Below, in pieces: positions 1 through 9,142 of a DNA stretch of 64,000 nt. The stretch is from Methanomassiliicoccus sp. (GTDB taxonomy: Archaea > Thermoplasmatota > Thermoplasmata > Methanomassiliicoccales > Methanomassiliicoccaceae): assembly GCA_033485155.1 (NCBI GenBank), contig JAWQJJ010000009.1, positions 48,516 to 112,515 of the forward strand, given 5' to 3'. A program made the position numbers and the translations under genes. Under the pieces are notes generated by a model. The model saw only the letters and a list, made by a program, of their open reading frames with translations, ran no database searches and was not told the DNA's origin. Within the stretch, counting starts at the first letter, position 1. Every line of letters starts with the position of its first letter.

Positions 1-239
1 AACAGCAGCGTCGGTATCGCCATGATGCGGTGAGCCTGCGATAGCTGAGGACTCTCGTCCACGTTGAGCTTGGCGAACGCGTATTTCCCGGCATGCTCTT
101 TGGCCAGCCGGTCGATTATCGGTCCCATCATCCGGCATGGTCCGCACCACTCCGCCCAGCAGTCCACCACTAGCTTGGGGTTGGCCTTCACGGTAGAGTC
201 AAAATTGGACTGGTCGATCTCGATGACGTTCTCGGCCAT
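1..239 (-). CDS. trxA: Thioredoxin (partial, C-terminus beyond window)
   Basis: The first 79 codons of a thioredoxin read on the minus strand, starting at an ATG at 239 and running off the left edge. The active-site motif WCGPC lies near residue 33, preceded by a VVDCWAEW strand, and a cis-proline context (IMAIPT) is visible near the end. This is the classical single-domain dithiol-disulfide oxidoreductase fold that reduces cytoplasmic protein disulfides. The C-terminal third is missing only because of the window edge. No thioredoxin reductase is adjacent. The fold and active site are certain; the in vivo partner is unknown. Confidence 0.95.
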   Translation of the reverse strand, partial: MAENVIEIDQSNFDSTVKANPKLVVDCWAEWCGPCRMMGPIIDRLAKEHAGKYAFAKLNVDESPQLSQAHRIMAIPTLL

Positions 240-333
240 GTGTATCAAGGCGATTTATCGAGCATAGGGTATATGACGATATTCCCAAAGTTGACAGGAT
301 GCTGCTAAAAAATAAGAGGATAGGGAAAGGGTT

Positions 334-1068
334 TCACTTCTTCCTCTTCTTCCCCCGGTTCATGTAGGTGAAGAAGATGACCACCATCAGGAGCACAGCG
401 ATGATCACCAGCAGGATGTTCAGCATCCCGAAGAGAGTCCCGCCCTTGTGGAAGGTGGACGAGAAGGTGGTGCTGCCGTCGAGGAAGCTGACGTACTGGC
501 TATTGGGATCCAGGACGATCTGCAAGGTGTGATCACCGTCGCTGAGGCCGCCGGCCGTCCAATTGTAGGTCAGCGTCTTGGTGGAGTTCGCGGGGATGGT
601 GAAGGTGGTCGTATTGATCACCGTTCCATCAGCCATGAACTGCACCGGGACGCTGGTCAGCGTGACGTTGCCGTTGTTCCTCACATCGGCGGTGATGACC
701 ACCGGGCTGATCACGTGGACCGTGTACTTCACCGTCTGGCTGACAGTCCCGTTGGTCAGACCGACCGACAGCACGGCGTCGCCGGTGGTGGTCCCCGCGG
801 TCACCTTAAGGGTGAGGCTCTCCGCATCGGTAGTGCCCTTGGAAGGGGTGACCGAGCCCGCGCTCATCGAGGCGTTCCAGGTGTAGTTACCGGCCGGTCG
901 GTCGGTCGACACATGGACGAGGACCGTCCCGGTCTCGTTGGGCGCGAGGTATTGGACGCTCCCGTCGAAGCTCACGCTATAGCTGTTCGTCTCCGCCGCC
1001 ACCGCCGCCGGGAAGGCGGCGAGGCAGGACACCAGCAGCAGCGCCGTGGCCGCTGCGATCGCGATCAT
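334..1068 (-). CDS. Secreted, C-terminally anchored beta-domain surface protein
   Basis: A 244-residue protein with an N-terminal signal peptide (hydrophobic stretch at residues 2-24, Ala-rich cleavage region). Two Ig-like/CARDB-like beta domains rich in Thr, Asn and Val follow, and a C-terminal membrane helix (about residues 212-236) ends in a basic RGKKRKK tail, so the body should face outside. Several N-x-S/T sequons are present. Its ATG overlaps the stop of the upstream giant aglB gene by four bases (ATGA), so the two are translationally coupled. Its domains resemble the C-terminal beta domains of that protein. The specific function is unknown; it may be an accessory factor or substrate of the glycosylation enzyme (inference). 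Confidence 0.8.
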   Translation of the reverse strand: MIAIAAATALLLVSCLAAFPAAVAAETNSYSVSFDGSVQYLAPNETGTVLVHVSTDRPAGNYTWNASMSAGSVTPSKGTTDAESLTLKVTAGTTTGDAVLSVGLTNGTVSQTVKYTVHVISPVVITADVRNNGNVTLTSVPVQFMADGTVINTTTFTIPANSTKTLTYNWTAGGLSDGDHTLQIVLDPNSQYVSFLDGSTTFSSTFHKGGTLFGMLNILLVIIAVLLMVVIFFTYMNRGKKRKK

Positions 1069-4000
1069 CTCTTTCTTCGGCGTCCGAACACCCCCTTGTT
1101 GACCCTGAGGACCACGAACACGACACCAAGCACAGCCACCAGGACCACCAGGGCCCAGGTGCCCGCCGGTACCTGCGGGGTACCCATGGATATGTTGTCA
1201 CCGCTGGCCGTGAGATCGCCGTCACCGACCCCGAGCGAGGTCTTCTGGATCGACTGCTCGCTCGAGGCGGTGGCGTTGGTAGAGGCCACGTTGACCCGCA
1301 CCGAGGCGTTGAGGTCGGGCGAATCCGAGGACCGGGTCAGGATGACGGTCACCGTCTGGCTGCTGCCAGCGGAGACGGTGAGCGACCGATAGTCGGTATC
1401 TACGCCAGATATCTTGGCGGTCCAACCCTGCACCGCCAGCTGATCAAGGTTGGCGATGGTGAAGTTGTAGGTGTCCTGGGCATTTCCCTCATTCTTGACG
1501 AGGAACGGATAGGTGATGGTCGTGTTGGCCACCGCCTGGGCCGAACCCAGGGACACTGACACCTTGTAGGTCGGGTTGACGTTGACATCCAGGCTCACGC
1601 TGTCCTCCGCCGCGGTGTGGTTGAGGGACGTCGCCGTGATCTCGATCGGCGAGTGGGTCACCTTGGCGTCCTCGGGCACGGTGATGGTCACCTGCACAGT
1701 CTTCGAGCTTCCAGCGCCCCACGGCAGGGAGATGTTATTGTCCGAGAAGGTCACGCCCCAGCTGGAGTTGGTGCTCAGCCGGTAGACGTCGTCCACATTG
1801 CCCCGGTTGGTTATGGTGACATCGTAGGTGACGGTCTGCCCGGCGTCCACGGTCTTCTTCTGGCTGGAGTCCCAGGTCAGCTCCACCGCGCCGGTCAGCT
1901 GCCGCACCAGATCGATGTTCTGGGAGGTGGCCGAGGGCACGGTGATCTCGAAGCTGCCGGTGTGGGAAACATTCACTCCTGCGACCTCCTGGTTGACCCA
2001 GGAGGCCGAGCCGCTGTAGCTGCCGGCGGGAAGCACGATGCTGTAGCTGCCTCCCGCACCGGTGGTGGCGGTGGCCTGCGCGTTGTCGGAGAAAGTCACC
2101 TTCGCCCCGCTGACCCCGTTGCCGTTGTACCTGACGGTCCCCGTGACCGTGTAGCCGGTCTCGAAGGTCAGGTTGGCGGTGGTGGCCTGGTTGGCGTTGA
2201 CGGTGATGACTCCGAGATACACGCTGGAACCGGACACCCCATAGGCGCTGTAGCTGCCAGGCGCCAGGGTGAAGGAATAGGAACCCGCGGCCGAGGTGGC
2301 ATTGGTGCTTATGGCCGTGCCAGACAAGCCGACGAGGGTCCAGGTGACGCTGCCCGACGCCCCGGTCAGCGTTCCGCTGACGGTGGCGTTGTCCAGCGCC
2401 CGATTGAGGCCGATGTTGGCCTCGGTGGTCCCGCCGACCGTCACATTCTGGGACGCGGTGTACACCACATACCTGGCCTTGTCGTCCACCGTGGTCTTGG
2501 TGTGATAGTTTGCACCTATGGCATAGGTGCCATTGGGCAGATAGGTGGTGAACGAACCCTGGCTGTTGGCGTTCAAGGTCATGCTAGCCGCACCCGAGCT
2601 CACGGTGATGTTGGCCGGGATGCTCAGGTCGCTGCCGCTGTATTGCAGCTGCCCGGTGAAGGCCGGAGCGTACTGGGGCGATATGCTGATCGGGGACCCG
2701 GCGGCGATGGCCGCGGACCTCAGGTCGGCGTAGTGTGCGCTGCCGTCCGTCAACGAGGTATATATCGTATAGGTCCCGGGCACCAGGTACTCGGTGATGG
2801 TGGAAGCCGCGTCAGCGGTCAGGTTCTGCGGACCGATGAAGCGCACCGACCCGCTGGTCGCCGAGCCCATGCTGATGCTGATGGTCGCCTTCACCCGCTC
2901 GGTGACCGCGATCGACTGGGCCTGGGGGTTCTTGCCGACCTCCACGGTCAGGGATTGCGAGGCCTGGTACTTCCTCGAGTCGTCGCCGGAGGTTATGTTC
3001 TGGTCGATGATCATCGAGTAAGTGCCGGGGCTGAGGCTTACGCTGAACCCGCCTGACCCGTCGGTGGTGGCGGTCGCGGCCACGGCCCCGCCGCCATTGG
3101 GCGTGAACTTAACGGTGACACCGCTCAGGGCGGTGCCGCCGGAAGTCACGGTTCCGGTGACGGTGCGGCTGTCGGCCACCATCTCGATATTCTCGGTGGT
3201 TGCCGAGTTCAGCGGCTCGTAGCTCTTCGACCATGACTGGTAGCCGGTCAGCGAGGCGCTCACCTGGTAGTTGTTGCCCTTGGGCAGGGTGAGGTTATAG
3301 CTGCCCGAGCTCCCGGACACAAAGCTCACGGTCTGGCTGGACGTGGTAGTCGAGCGGACGTTGAGCACGACGCCGGAGATGCCTTCGCTGGAATCCATCA
3401 CCCCGTTGCCGTTGGTGTCGTACCAGGTCTTGCCGGAGACATACACGGAATCGGCCAGGGACAGGTCCTGGGTCGCCGTGCCGGTGACCGACACGGTGTT
3501 CCAGAAGGCCTTGCTGGCCCCTGAGGCGTAGACGAAGTAGTCCCCGGTGGGCAGCACCAGGCGGTAGGCGCCCGACGAGTTGGTGGTCGCGGTGACGAAG
3601 GCGCCGTCCGACTGACGAGTATACACTACATCGGCCGAACCGATCGCAGTGCCTCCGTTCTTGACCGTTCCGGTGATCACCGAGCCGGCCGAGAGGGCGA
3701 GGTCCACGGTCGCAGTATTGCTGTTGGCGGTAAGAGGCACCATCGCCACCTGGTCCGTGCCGCTCACGCTGGTCAGCGCATACACAGTGTAGGTGTCCTG
3801 AGGCAAGGTTATGGAATACTTGCCCGAGGAATCGGTGGTGGTGAACTGCTCCCTGGAGGCGGATATGAAACCCACCGCGACGTTGGCCTGGGCCACGCCC
3901 CCGAGGGTGACCGTTCCGTTCACCTGGGTCGCCGACTGCACGTTGAGGCTTACGCTCTTCGTGCTTCCGGCGGTCACGCTTACCGACACCGACCCAGCGC

Positions 4001-7000
4001 TGATGTTGGAGTCGGTGGTGTCGACAGTGTAGTTGCCGGGCAGAAGGCGGTCGAAGCTGAAGGTGCCTCCCGATCCGGTGGTGGTATTGGTGACCTTATT
4101 GGTCGCACTGTCGGTGATGCTGACGCCGACCCCCTGGGCCGCCCCTCCGCTTACAAAGCTAAGGGTGCCGGTGACCGTCGCAGGCTCCACCGCGATGTTG
4201 CGGTTGGCGTTCTGGCCCCCGACCGTGGTCAGGGAGGTCTGCCCGATGGTGTGGCCGTCGTAGGTGGCGTACATGTCGTTGGACTCGCCGGCGATGGCGA
4301 TGATGCTGTAAGAGCCGTTGGCATCACTGGTCTCGGTCGCGGTGAACCCGGTTCCGTTGTTCTTCAGGATGACCTGGGCTCCCGAGATCGCCTCGTCCCC
4401 GGTGCCGAAGCGGCCGTCCCCGTTGACGTCCCAGAACACCTTGCCGGAGACAATCGAGGCGGGCAGGACGACGTTGCCGTCCGCGCTGAAGCTCTCCAGC
4501 CGCATGGCCTGGCCGTAGGAGACGGTGTAGTTCATGCGGTCCAGTTCAGAACCGATGAGCGTTGCCCCGTTGAGGTCTCCGGCGGAGAAGACCACACTGC
4601 AGTTGCCGAACGGCAGCAGGACGCTGTAGGACCCGTCGGCGGCGGTCTCCACCGTCTGGTGGGGTATGCCGTACTCGTCCACCACGGTGACGTGGATGCC
4701 CGAAAGCGGGGTCCCGTCGCTAGAGGTGGCCTTACCGCTAAGGGGCGCGCCGTCGTAGTACTGCAGGAAGGTGACTCCGGACTCCAGGCTGTAGGCGGAC
4801 TTGTCCACCGTGCCGTTCATCTTGCCGGCGTCGATCTGCTCCTGATAGTACAGCGCCTGATCGTACGAGATCGCCTTCCAGTCGCTAGAGTGGTTAGCTA
4901 CCTCGTCGGAGTTGTAGGGGTTGTAGTACGCGGTCCGGTACACCTGCTTGAAATGGGTGAGGTTGTACCCGGGCTCGGCGTCATAGCTGGTCATCGAGCC
5001 GGAGATGCCGGGGATGCCTTGGCTGGTGGCCCCGACGTCGCTGGGACTCAGGCCCATGAACGACCGGTAGAGCATGGTCTGGTAGAACAGATCGGTGTAA
5101 TAGATCTGGTATCCCAGGACCGTGTCACTGGAGGTCACGTTCGCCACATCCTTCACCGAATAGTCGCTGAGGACCGCCTTGATGGTGAAGTAGTCGGTCG
5201 GAGAGTTGCTCTTCGAGTCGATGACGCGGTCGTTCAGCTTGGCCGGAGCATAGAAGATGTTATTGCTCTGGGCGTTGAAGGGGAACAGCCTGTAGTCCAC
5301 GGCGACGTAACCGATGTCATAGCCGGTGACCGCCCTCAGGTCATGGTACAGGCTGGCCATCTGGTCTAGCCCGATCTTGCTGATCTCGATGCGGGCCGCC
5401 GCGTACTTGGCGTTACCCGCACTGAGGTCGCTGGTGAAGTTACCGTAGACCTCAGGGTTGTCGAGGACTGTTTGGATGTAGTTGTCGGGGTGCTCCATGA
5501 TGTCCTGGACCTTCGCCGCATCGACCCCGTGAGCGGTGAGGGTGCTCTTGACCGAATCGTTGAAGTCCGATGCCTCCAGCATCCGGGCTATGAATAAGGC
5601 TACGGCGTCGCTCTCGTTCTCTGACATGAGGAATGAACCAGAGAACTCGTAGCCATCCTGGAAGTTGTCCGCGACGGTGGGGTGCTTACCCTCCTGGACC
5701 GCCTCGAAACCGTAGTCCCACCATGACAGGTAGGCCGGCCTGTCCTCTATCGGCAGATCATTATCCTGGGTGGCGAACCATGACCATGCCGACGGGTAGG
5801 CACTCGTGGGCAGAGGCAGGTCATAAGTGAACGCTCCCAGGTACCAGTTCGAACCGTTGGTGGTATCGTAACCGGGGGGGTGCAGGGCCCAGGACAGGGC
5901 GTTATAGATCTCCTTGTCGTAGTCCTTCTTGGTCTCCGACGGTATGCCGGCGTCCAGGGAGGTCCAGACGTTAGGCAGGATGATCAGGAAGGCGAGGAAC
6001 AGCGCCACGACGACGTGGCGGACTTTGATCGCCTTCTTGATCGTGGTCCAGGGGTTGGCCCGGAACCCGCTGAGGGCCCGGGGGACCTCCTCGAACTTGA
6101 GCAGGCCGATGATCAGCGCAAGGATCCATCCCGCAGACATGGCGAAGACCGGCGAGGCGTTGAACATGAACCTGCTGGCGGAGGCCGCCATGTAAATGCT
6201 CACGCCCATCCATACGACCACGAACACCAGGTACGGAGAGGGGTTCTTGGGGATCTTGACCGCTGCCCACACCAGACCTATGATCGCGAGCCAGAAGGTG
6301 ACCGCGCCGAAAGACAGGACCAAGTACGAGAACGTCGGCGCCTGCGCTTCCGATATGGTGGAGTACAGCTTGCTCTTGACCAGGTAACCCTGGCCGGTGA
6401 CTATGGCCTCGAAGATGTTAGGGGCGACGAAGAAGATCGCCACCAGGGCAATGGCTATCAGGCCGATGACGGCCGGGATGACCAGGGTCCAGGGATAGTC
6501 CCGGGAGACCACGAAGAGGCTACCCACGATCATCGACCCGAGGAACAGATAGAACGGCACATCGAACCACTGGCTCCAGTAGTTCATCTGCCAGTAGAGA
6601 GGAGCCATGACCACGAAGGCAGTCATCAGCATCGCGAAGACGATGAAGAACTCGCCCATGGAGTCGACGTTGCGGAAGCGGTTTATGAGCACCTGCACCA
6701 GGAAGTAAACCAGGACGATGATGAGGAGGTAGGTATAACCAGTCCAGGTCATGGCGATAGCGGCCAAGCACACTCCTCCCAACATCGCATATATCAGCGA
6801 TCTTTTGTTGGTGTCCAGATAGTTACGTATCCCTGGGCGTATGGTCTTTCTATCCTTCCAGTCGGTGACCCATTTGGTACCATTAATGGTGACCAGGGCA
6901 CGGAACAGGAAGTATAGCGAGAACACCACGAAGAACAGGATCATGGCGTCGTGGTCGGCGTCCGCGATCACGCTCCTTGCGATGTTGCCAGGCATCAGGG

Positions 7001-7520
7001 CGAATAGCAATGATGCTAGCAGTCCGGCCCGGTTGCCGAAGGCGGCCCGGGTGATCATGTAAAGCGGGACGATGGTCAGCGCGCCCCAGAACGGAGCGGA
7101 GAGGACCAGAGTGTAGCCTGTCATGTCCGAGAGCGAGGCTCCCGATACCCCTGACAGGAACATGCTAGTGACTGCTACCGACCAGTCGTACAGTGGAGGC
7201 CTCATGTTCCTGATGCCCATCGGGTAGTTCAGGAGGGGATCATGGACCAGATGCTCACCTGTACTCTCGACGTGCTCGATAACGCGCAAGTGGTAGTATG
7301 AGTCTGAACCTCCTCCGAGTAGGAAGCCATTGTCCACCGATGTGGAGTATCCGAAGTAGCTGCGCACAAAGAATGCGATAAAAATCACAGCCACCAGGAT
7401 GAGCACGGTGCCCCAGTTCCTGCCCAGCCAACTGTCCTTGAGCCGGGACCGGAGACCGCCCTTCGCTGGCTTCCGTTCCTTCTGGGATGGGCCTCCTGGC
7501 CTCCCTGCGTTCGCTTCCAT
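1065..7520 (-). CDS. aglB: Giant AglB/STT3 oligosaccharyltransferase fused to a beta-domain stalk
   Basis: A 2,151-residue protein. Residues about 35-530 hold a dozen or so membrane helices typical of STT3/AglB, with an acidic GGSDSYYH motif in the first outer loop and a DADHD motif near residue 190. The soluble catalytic domain carries the family signature WWDYG at residues 600-604. STT3 enzymes move lipid-linked glycan to Asn in N-x-S/T sequons on the outer membrane face. Unusually, from about residue 900 to 1,800 there is a string of carboxypeptidase-regulatory-like beta repeats (recurring G-x-Y/F-S-x-x-L-P/A-P-G-x-Y patterns). Two NEW3/COG1470-like domains follow (NRGNVDDVYRL, NEGNAQDTYNF), then a final membrane helix and basic tail. 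AglB proteins are normally 600-1,000 residues. A TTAGGAGA ribosome site precedes the ATG. Confidence 0.93.
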   Translation of the reverse strand: MEANAGRPGGPSQKERKPAKGGLRSRLKDSWLGRNWGTVLILVAVIFIAFFVRSYFGYSTSVDNGFLLGGGSDSYYHLRVIEHVESTGEHLVHDPLLNYPMGIRNMRPPLYDWSVAVTSMFLSGVSGASLSDMTGYTLVLSAPFWGALTIVPLYMITRAAFGNRAGLLASLLFALMPGNIARSVIADADHDAMILFFVVFSLYFLFRALVTINGTKWVTDWKDRKTIRPGIRNYLDTNKRSLIYAMLGGVCLAAIAMTWTGYTYLLIIVLVYFLVQVLINRFRNVDSMGEFFIVFAMLMTAFVVMAPLYWQMNYWSQWFDVPFYLFLGSMIVGSLFVVSRDYPWTLVIPAVIGLIAIALVAIFFVAPNIFEAIVTGQGYLVKSKLYSTISEAQAPTFSYLVLSFGAVTFWLAIIGLVWAAVKIPKNPSPYLVFVVVWMGVSIYMAASASRFMFNASPVFAMSAGWILALIIGLLKFEEVPRALSGFRANPWTTIKKAIKVRHVVVALFLAFLIILPNVWTSLDAGIPSETKKDYDKEIYNALSWALHPPGYDTTNGSNWYLGAFTYDLPLPTSAYPSAWSWFATQDNDLPIEDRPAYLSWWDYGFEAVQEGKHPTVADNFQDGYEFSGSFLMSENESDAVALFIARMLEASDFNDSVKSTLTAHGVDAAKVQDIMEHPDNYIQTVLDNPEVYGNFTSDLSAGNAKYAAARIEISKIGLDQMASLYHDLRAVTGYDIGYVAVDYRLFPFNAQSNNIFYAPAKLNDRVIDSKSNSPTDYFTIKAVLSDYSVKDVANVTSSDTVLGYQIYYTDLFYQTMLYRSFMGLSPSDVGATSQGIPGISGSMTSYDAEPGYNLTHFKQVYRTAYYNPYNSDEVANHSSDWKAISYDQALYYQEQIDAGKMNGTVDKSAYSLESGVTFLQYYDGAPLSGKATSSDGTPLSGIHVTVVDEYGIPHQTVETAADGSYSVLLPFGNCSVVFSAGDLNGATLIGSELDRMNYTVSYGQAMRLESFSADGNVVLPASIVSGKVFWDVNGDGRFGTGDEAISGAQVILKNNGTGFTATETSDANGSYSIIAIAGESNDMYATYDGHTIGQTSLTTVGGQNANRNIAVEPATVTGTLSFVSGGAAQGVGVSITDSATNKVTNTTTGSGGTFSFDRLLPGNYTVDTTDSNISAGSVSVSVTAGSTKSVSLNVQSATQVNGTVTLGGVAQANVAVGFISASREQFTTTDSSGKYSITLPQDTYTVYALTSVSGTDQVAMVPLTANSNTATVDLALSAGSVITGTVKNGGTAIGSADVVYTRQSDGAFVTATTNSSGAYRLVLPTGDYFVYASGASKAFWNTVSVTGTATQDLSLADSVYVSGKTWYDTNGNGVMDSSEGISGVVLNVRSTTTSSQTVSFVSGSSGSYNLTLPKGNNYQVSASLTGYQSWSKSYEPLNSATTENIEMVADSRTVTGTVTSGGTALSGVTVKFTPNGGGAVAATATTDGSGGFSVSLSPGTYSMIIDQNITSGDDSRKYQASQSLTVEVGKNPQAQSIAVTERVKATISISMGSATSGSVRFIGPQNLTADAASTITEYLVPGTYTIYTSLTDGSAHYADLRSAAIAAGSPISISPQYAPAFTGQLQYSGSDLSIPANITVSSGAASMTLNANSQGSFTTYLPNGTYAIGANYHTKTTVDDKARYVVYTASQNVTVGGTTEANIGLNRALDNATVSGTLTGASGSVTWTLVGLSGTAISTNATSAAGSYSFTLAPGSYSAYGVSGSSVYLGVITVNANQATTANLTFETGYTVTGTVRYNGNGVSGAKVTFSDNAQATATTGAGGSYSIVLPAGSYSGSASWVNQEVAGVNVSHTGSFEITVPSATSQNIDLVRQLTGAVELTWDSSQKKTVDAGQTVTYDVTITNRGNVDDVYRLSTNSSWGVTFSDNNISLPWGAGSSKTVQVTITVPEDAKVTHSPIEITATSLNHTAAEDSVSLDVNVNPTYKVSVSLGSAQAVANTTITYPFLVKNEGNAQDTYNFTIANLDQLAVQGWTAKISGVDTDYRSLTVSAGSSQTVTVILTRSSDSPDLNASVRVNVASTNATASSEQSIQKTSLGVGDGDLTASGDNISMGTPQVPAGTWALVVLVAVLGVVFVVLRVNKGVFGRRRKR

Positions 7521-7565
7521 CGTTAGAGTCTCCTAAGCGGAAATCTGTGTGTGATTAGCCGTCCA

Positions 7566-7575
7566 CTATAAATAG
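7566..7575 (-). promoter_or_regulatory. TATA box of aglB
   Basis: CTATTTATAG on the minus strand, about 46-55 bases upstream of the aglB ATG. That spacing places the start site about 25 bases ahead of the ribosome site GGAGA. Called by sequence match to archaeal TATA elements only. Confidence 0.5.
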
Positions 7576-7798
7576 ACTGTCTCTCTGCTTAGCCGTGCTG
7601 GCACAACCTTGAATGCTTGCTCCCGCGCCACCTGATCGGCGATGAGAATATTGCTTCCGTGCTCGAAAGCCATCATGCCCGGGTCGGGCGATGGAACGCC
7701 CTCATGACGAAAGAGGGCCCAGGACGTCGTGCCGCCTCCCGTTGGATCGCACCGAGATACAAGTTTACGGCATACCGCAAATGAGGCAGAGCTGACGA

Positions 7799-8461
7799 TC
7801 AGCGGCGTCGGGGGACCTTGCGAACCTCTTCGACAATCCGGCCGGCGGCTTCCCGGGGGTCGGCGGCACCGTAGATTGACCTCCCCACGATGACATGGTC
7901 GGCCCCCATCGAGATGGCGTCCGAGGCGCTTCCCCCCTGTGCCCCCACTCCCGGGGAGAGTATCAGAAGGTCACCTACGATAGAGCGTACCTTGGCGATT
8001 CGCTCGGGGCGGGTAGCGGGGGCGATGACCCCTGCCGCCCCGGCCTCCACGGCCATGGCCGCGAACCTCTCGGCCAGCGGGGCGGTGAACTCCTGCCCCC
8101 CGGGATGGGACATCTCGGTGACCACGAACACGTCGAGGTTACCGGCAGCCTCCACCGCAGCCCTCAGCGAATCGGTACCGGTGAAGGCGTGGACGATGAC
8201 CCCGGAGGCACCCCGGCGTCGGACCTGCTCAACAATGAGGCGGTCGGTGTTCGGTATATCCGCGACCTTGAAATCGCAGATGACCGGGGCGAGGCGGGCG
8301 AGGCGGGTGATCATCTCCGGGGACGTCGACAACACCAGCGGCCAGTTGATCTTGATGGCGTCCACCAGGTCCTTGACCTCTTCGGCCACCTTCAGGGCCT
8401 TCACTTCATCGGTCTCGTCCAGCGCCAAGATTATGCGGTTATCCGTCCTCATGCCATGCAC
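7799..8461 (-). CDS. pyrF: Orotidine 5'-phosphate decarboxylase
   Basis: A 220-residue enzyme of the last step of UMP synthesis, decarboxylating OMP. It shows the beta-1 [12 protein letters not shown] start, the catalytic motif [10 protein letters not shown] (Asp-x-Lys-x-x-Asp) near residue 85, and the phosphate-binding [11 protein letters not shown] loop near the C-terminus. Length matches archaeal OMPDC. A second in-frame ATG three codons in (8452) is an equally good start. A TATA-like TCTATAATGG at about 8485-8494 sits so close that the message is probably leaderless or nearly so. It is not in an operon with other pyr genes here. Confidence 0.95.
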   Translation of the reverse strand: MHGMRTDNRIILALDETDEVKALKVAEEVKDLVDAIKINWPLVLSTSPEMITRLARLAPVICDFKVADIPNTDRLIVEQVRRRGASGVIVHAFTGTDSLRAAVEAAGNLDVFVVTEMSHPGGQEFTAPLAERFAAMAVEAGAAGVIAPATRPERIAKVRSIVGDLLILSPGVGAQGGSASDAISMGADHVIVGRSIYGAADPREAAGRIVEEVRKVPRRR

Positions 8462-8497
8462 CGCAGGGGTGAAGGTTGTGCCCCATTATAGATGTGC

Positions 8498-9019
8498 TCA
8501 GTGCATGCGGGAGATCATGAGCCGACCCATGCTCAGGAGCCAGGCATCGGAGACGCCGCTCTCCGTATCGCAGGACAGCATGATCAGGCCGAACACGTTG
8601 CGTTCGACGAAGGCAACGGCCTTCATCTTCCGTCCTGCCTTGCCCACGACCTCCATCATGGCCCCCGCGGTGCCGAGGTCGACCCGGGTCAGCTGGAGGC
8701 TGGTCATCTTTCCCAGCATCTTCACCAGCACCTCCACGGCCGCCCTCTGGTTGCGGTACACCATGGCCTCGAAGGAAAGTTTTCCCGATTCCTTCCGCCC
8801 GTCCATGAGGGCGAACCTCGAAACGGCATAGTCGACTTTCTCCTCGCGGAGCCGCTCCGAGGGCTTGATCGGCACCTCCGTCCACCTGGTCGGCAGGTCG
8901 TTGGGGACGATTATCATCTCGCTCGCAGGCCGATCAATCGCTCTCTCGTATCCCTGCAGCTCGACCCTCGCCCCCTCCATATCGAAGGAGACCTCCGGTT
9001 CAACCACCCTTATCGACAT
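8498..9019 (-). CDS. Conserved-looking hypothetical protein, 173 aa
   Basis: I do not recognise this family. The start chosen (ATG at 9019) has a strong GGGAGGAAGT ribosome site directly upstream; an upstream extension has no such support. The protein is soluble, with no signal or membrane helix and a mixed alpha/beta pattern. Its C-terminal half alternates hydrophobic strands (KAVAFVERNVFGLIMLSCDT) and ends in a short helix, which recalls the PsbP/DcrB-like fold; that comparison is weak inference. It lies between pyrF (same strand, 36 bases downstream) and a divergent radical SAM gene. Confidence 0.7.
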   Translation of the reverse strand: MSIRVVEPEVSFDMEGARVELQGYERAIDRPASEMIIVPNDLPTRWTEVPIKPSERLREEKVDYAVSRFALMDGRKESGKLSFEAMVYRNQRAAVEVLVKMLGKMTSLQLTRVDLGTAGAMMEVVGKAGRKMKAVAFVERNVFGLIMLSCDTESGVSDAWLLSMGRLMISRMH

Positions 9020-9142
9020 AACTTCCTCCCATACTAATTTTCGAGCCGCTTCTATATAACATTTGCATGCGACAGTAGCCACCAGATCTGACCGGCCCCC
9101 GTCGAGTAAAGGTTTATTAGCCGTCTGCGCCTCAAATGGTCG

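Noticed and set aside
448..6917. Several long plus-strand open frames opposite aglB
   Set aside because: They lie antisense to a well-supported gene, are rich in Gly, Arg, Val and His typical of shadow frames, and have no recognisable domains.
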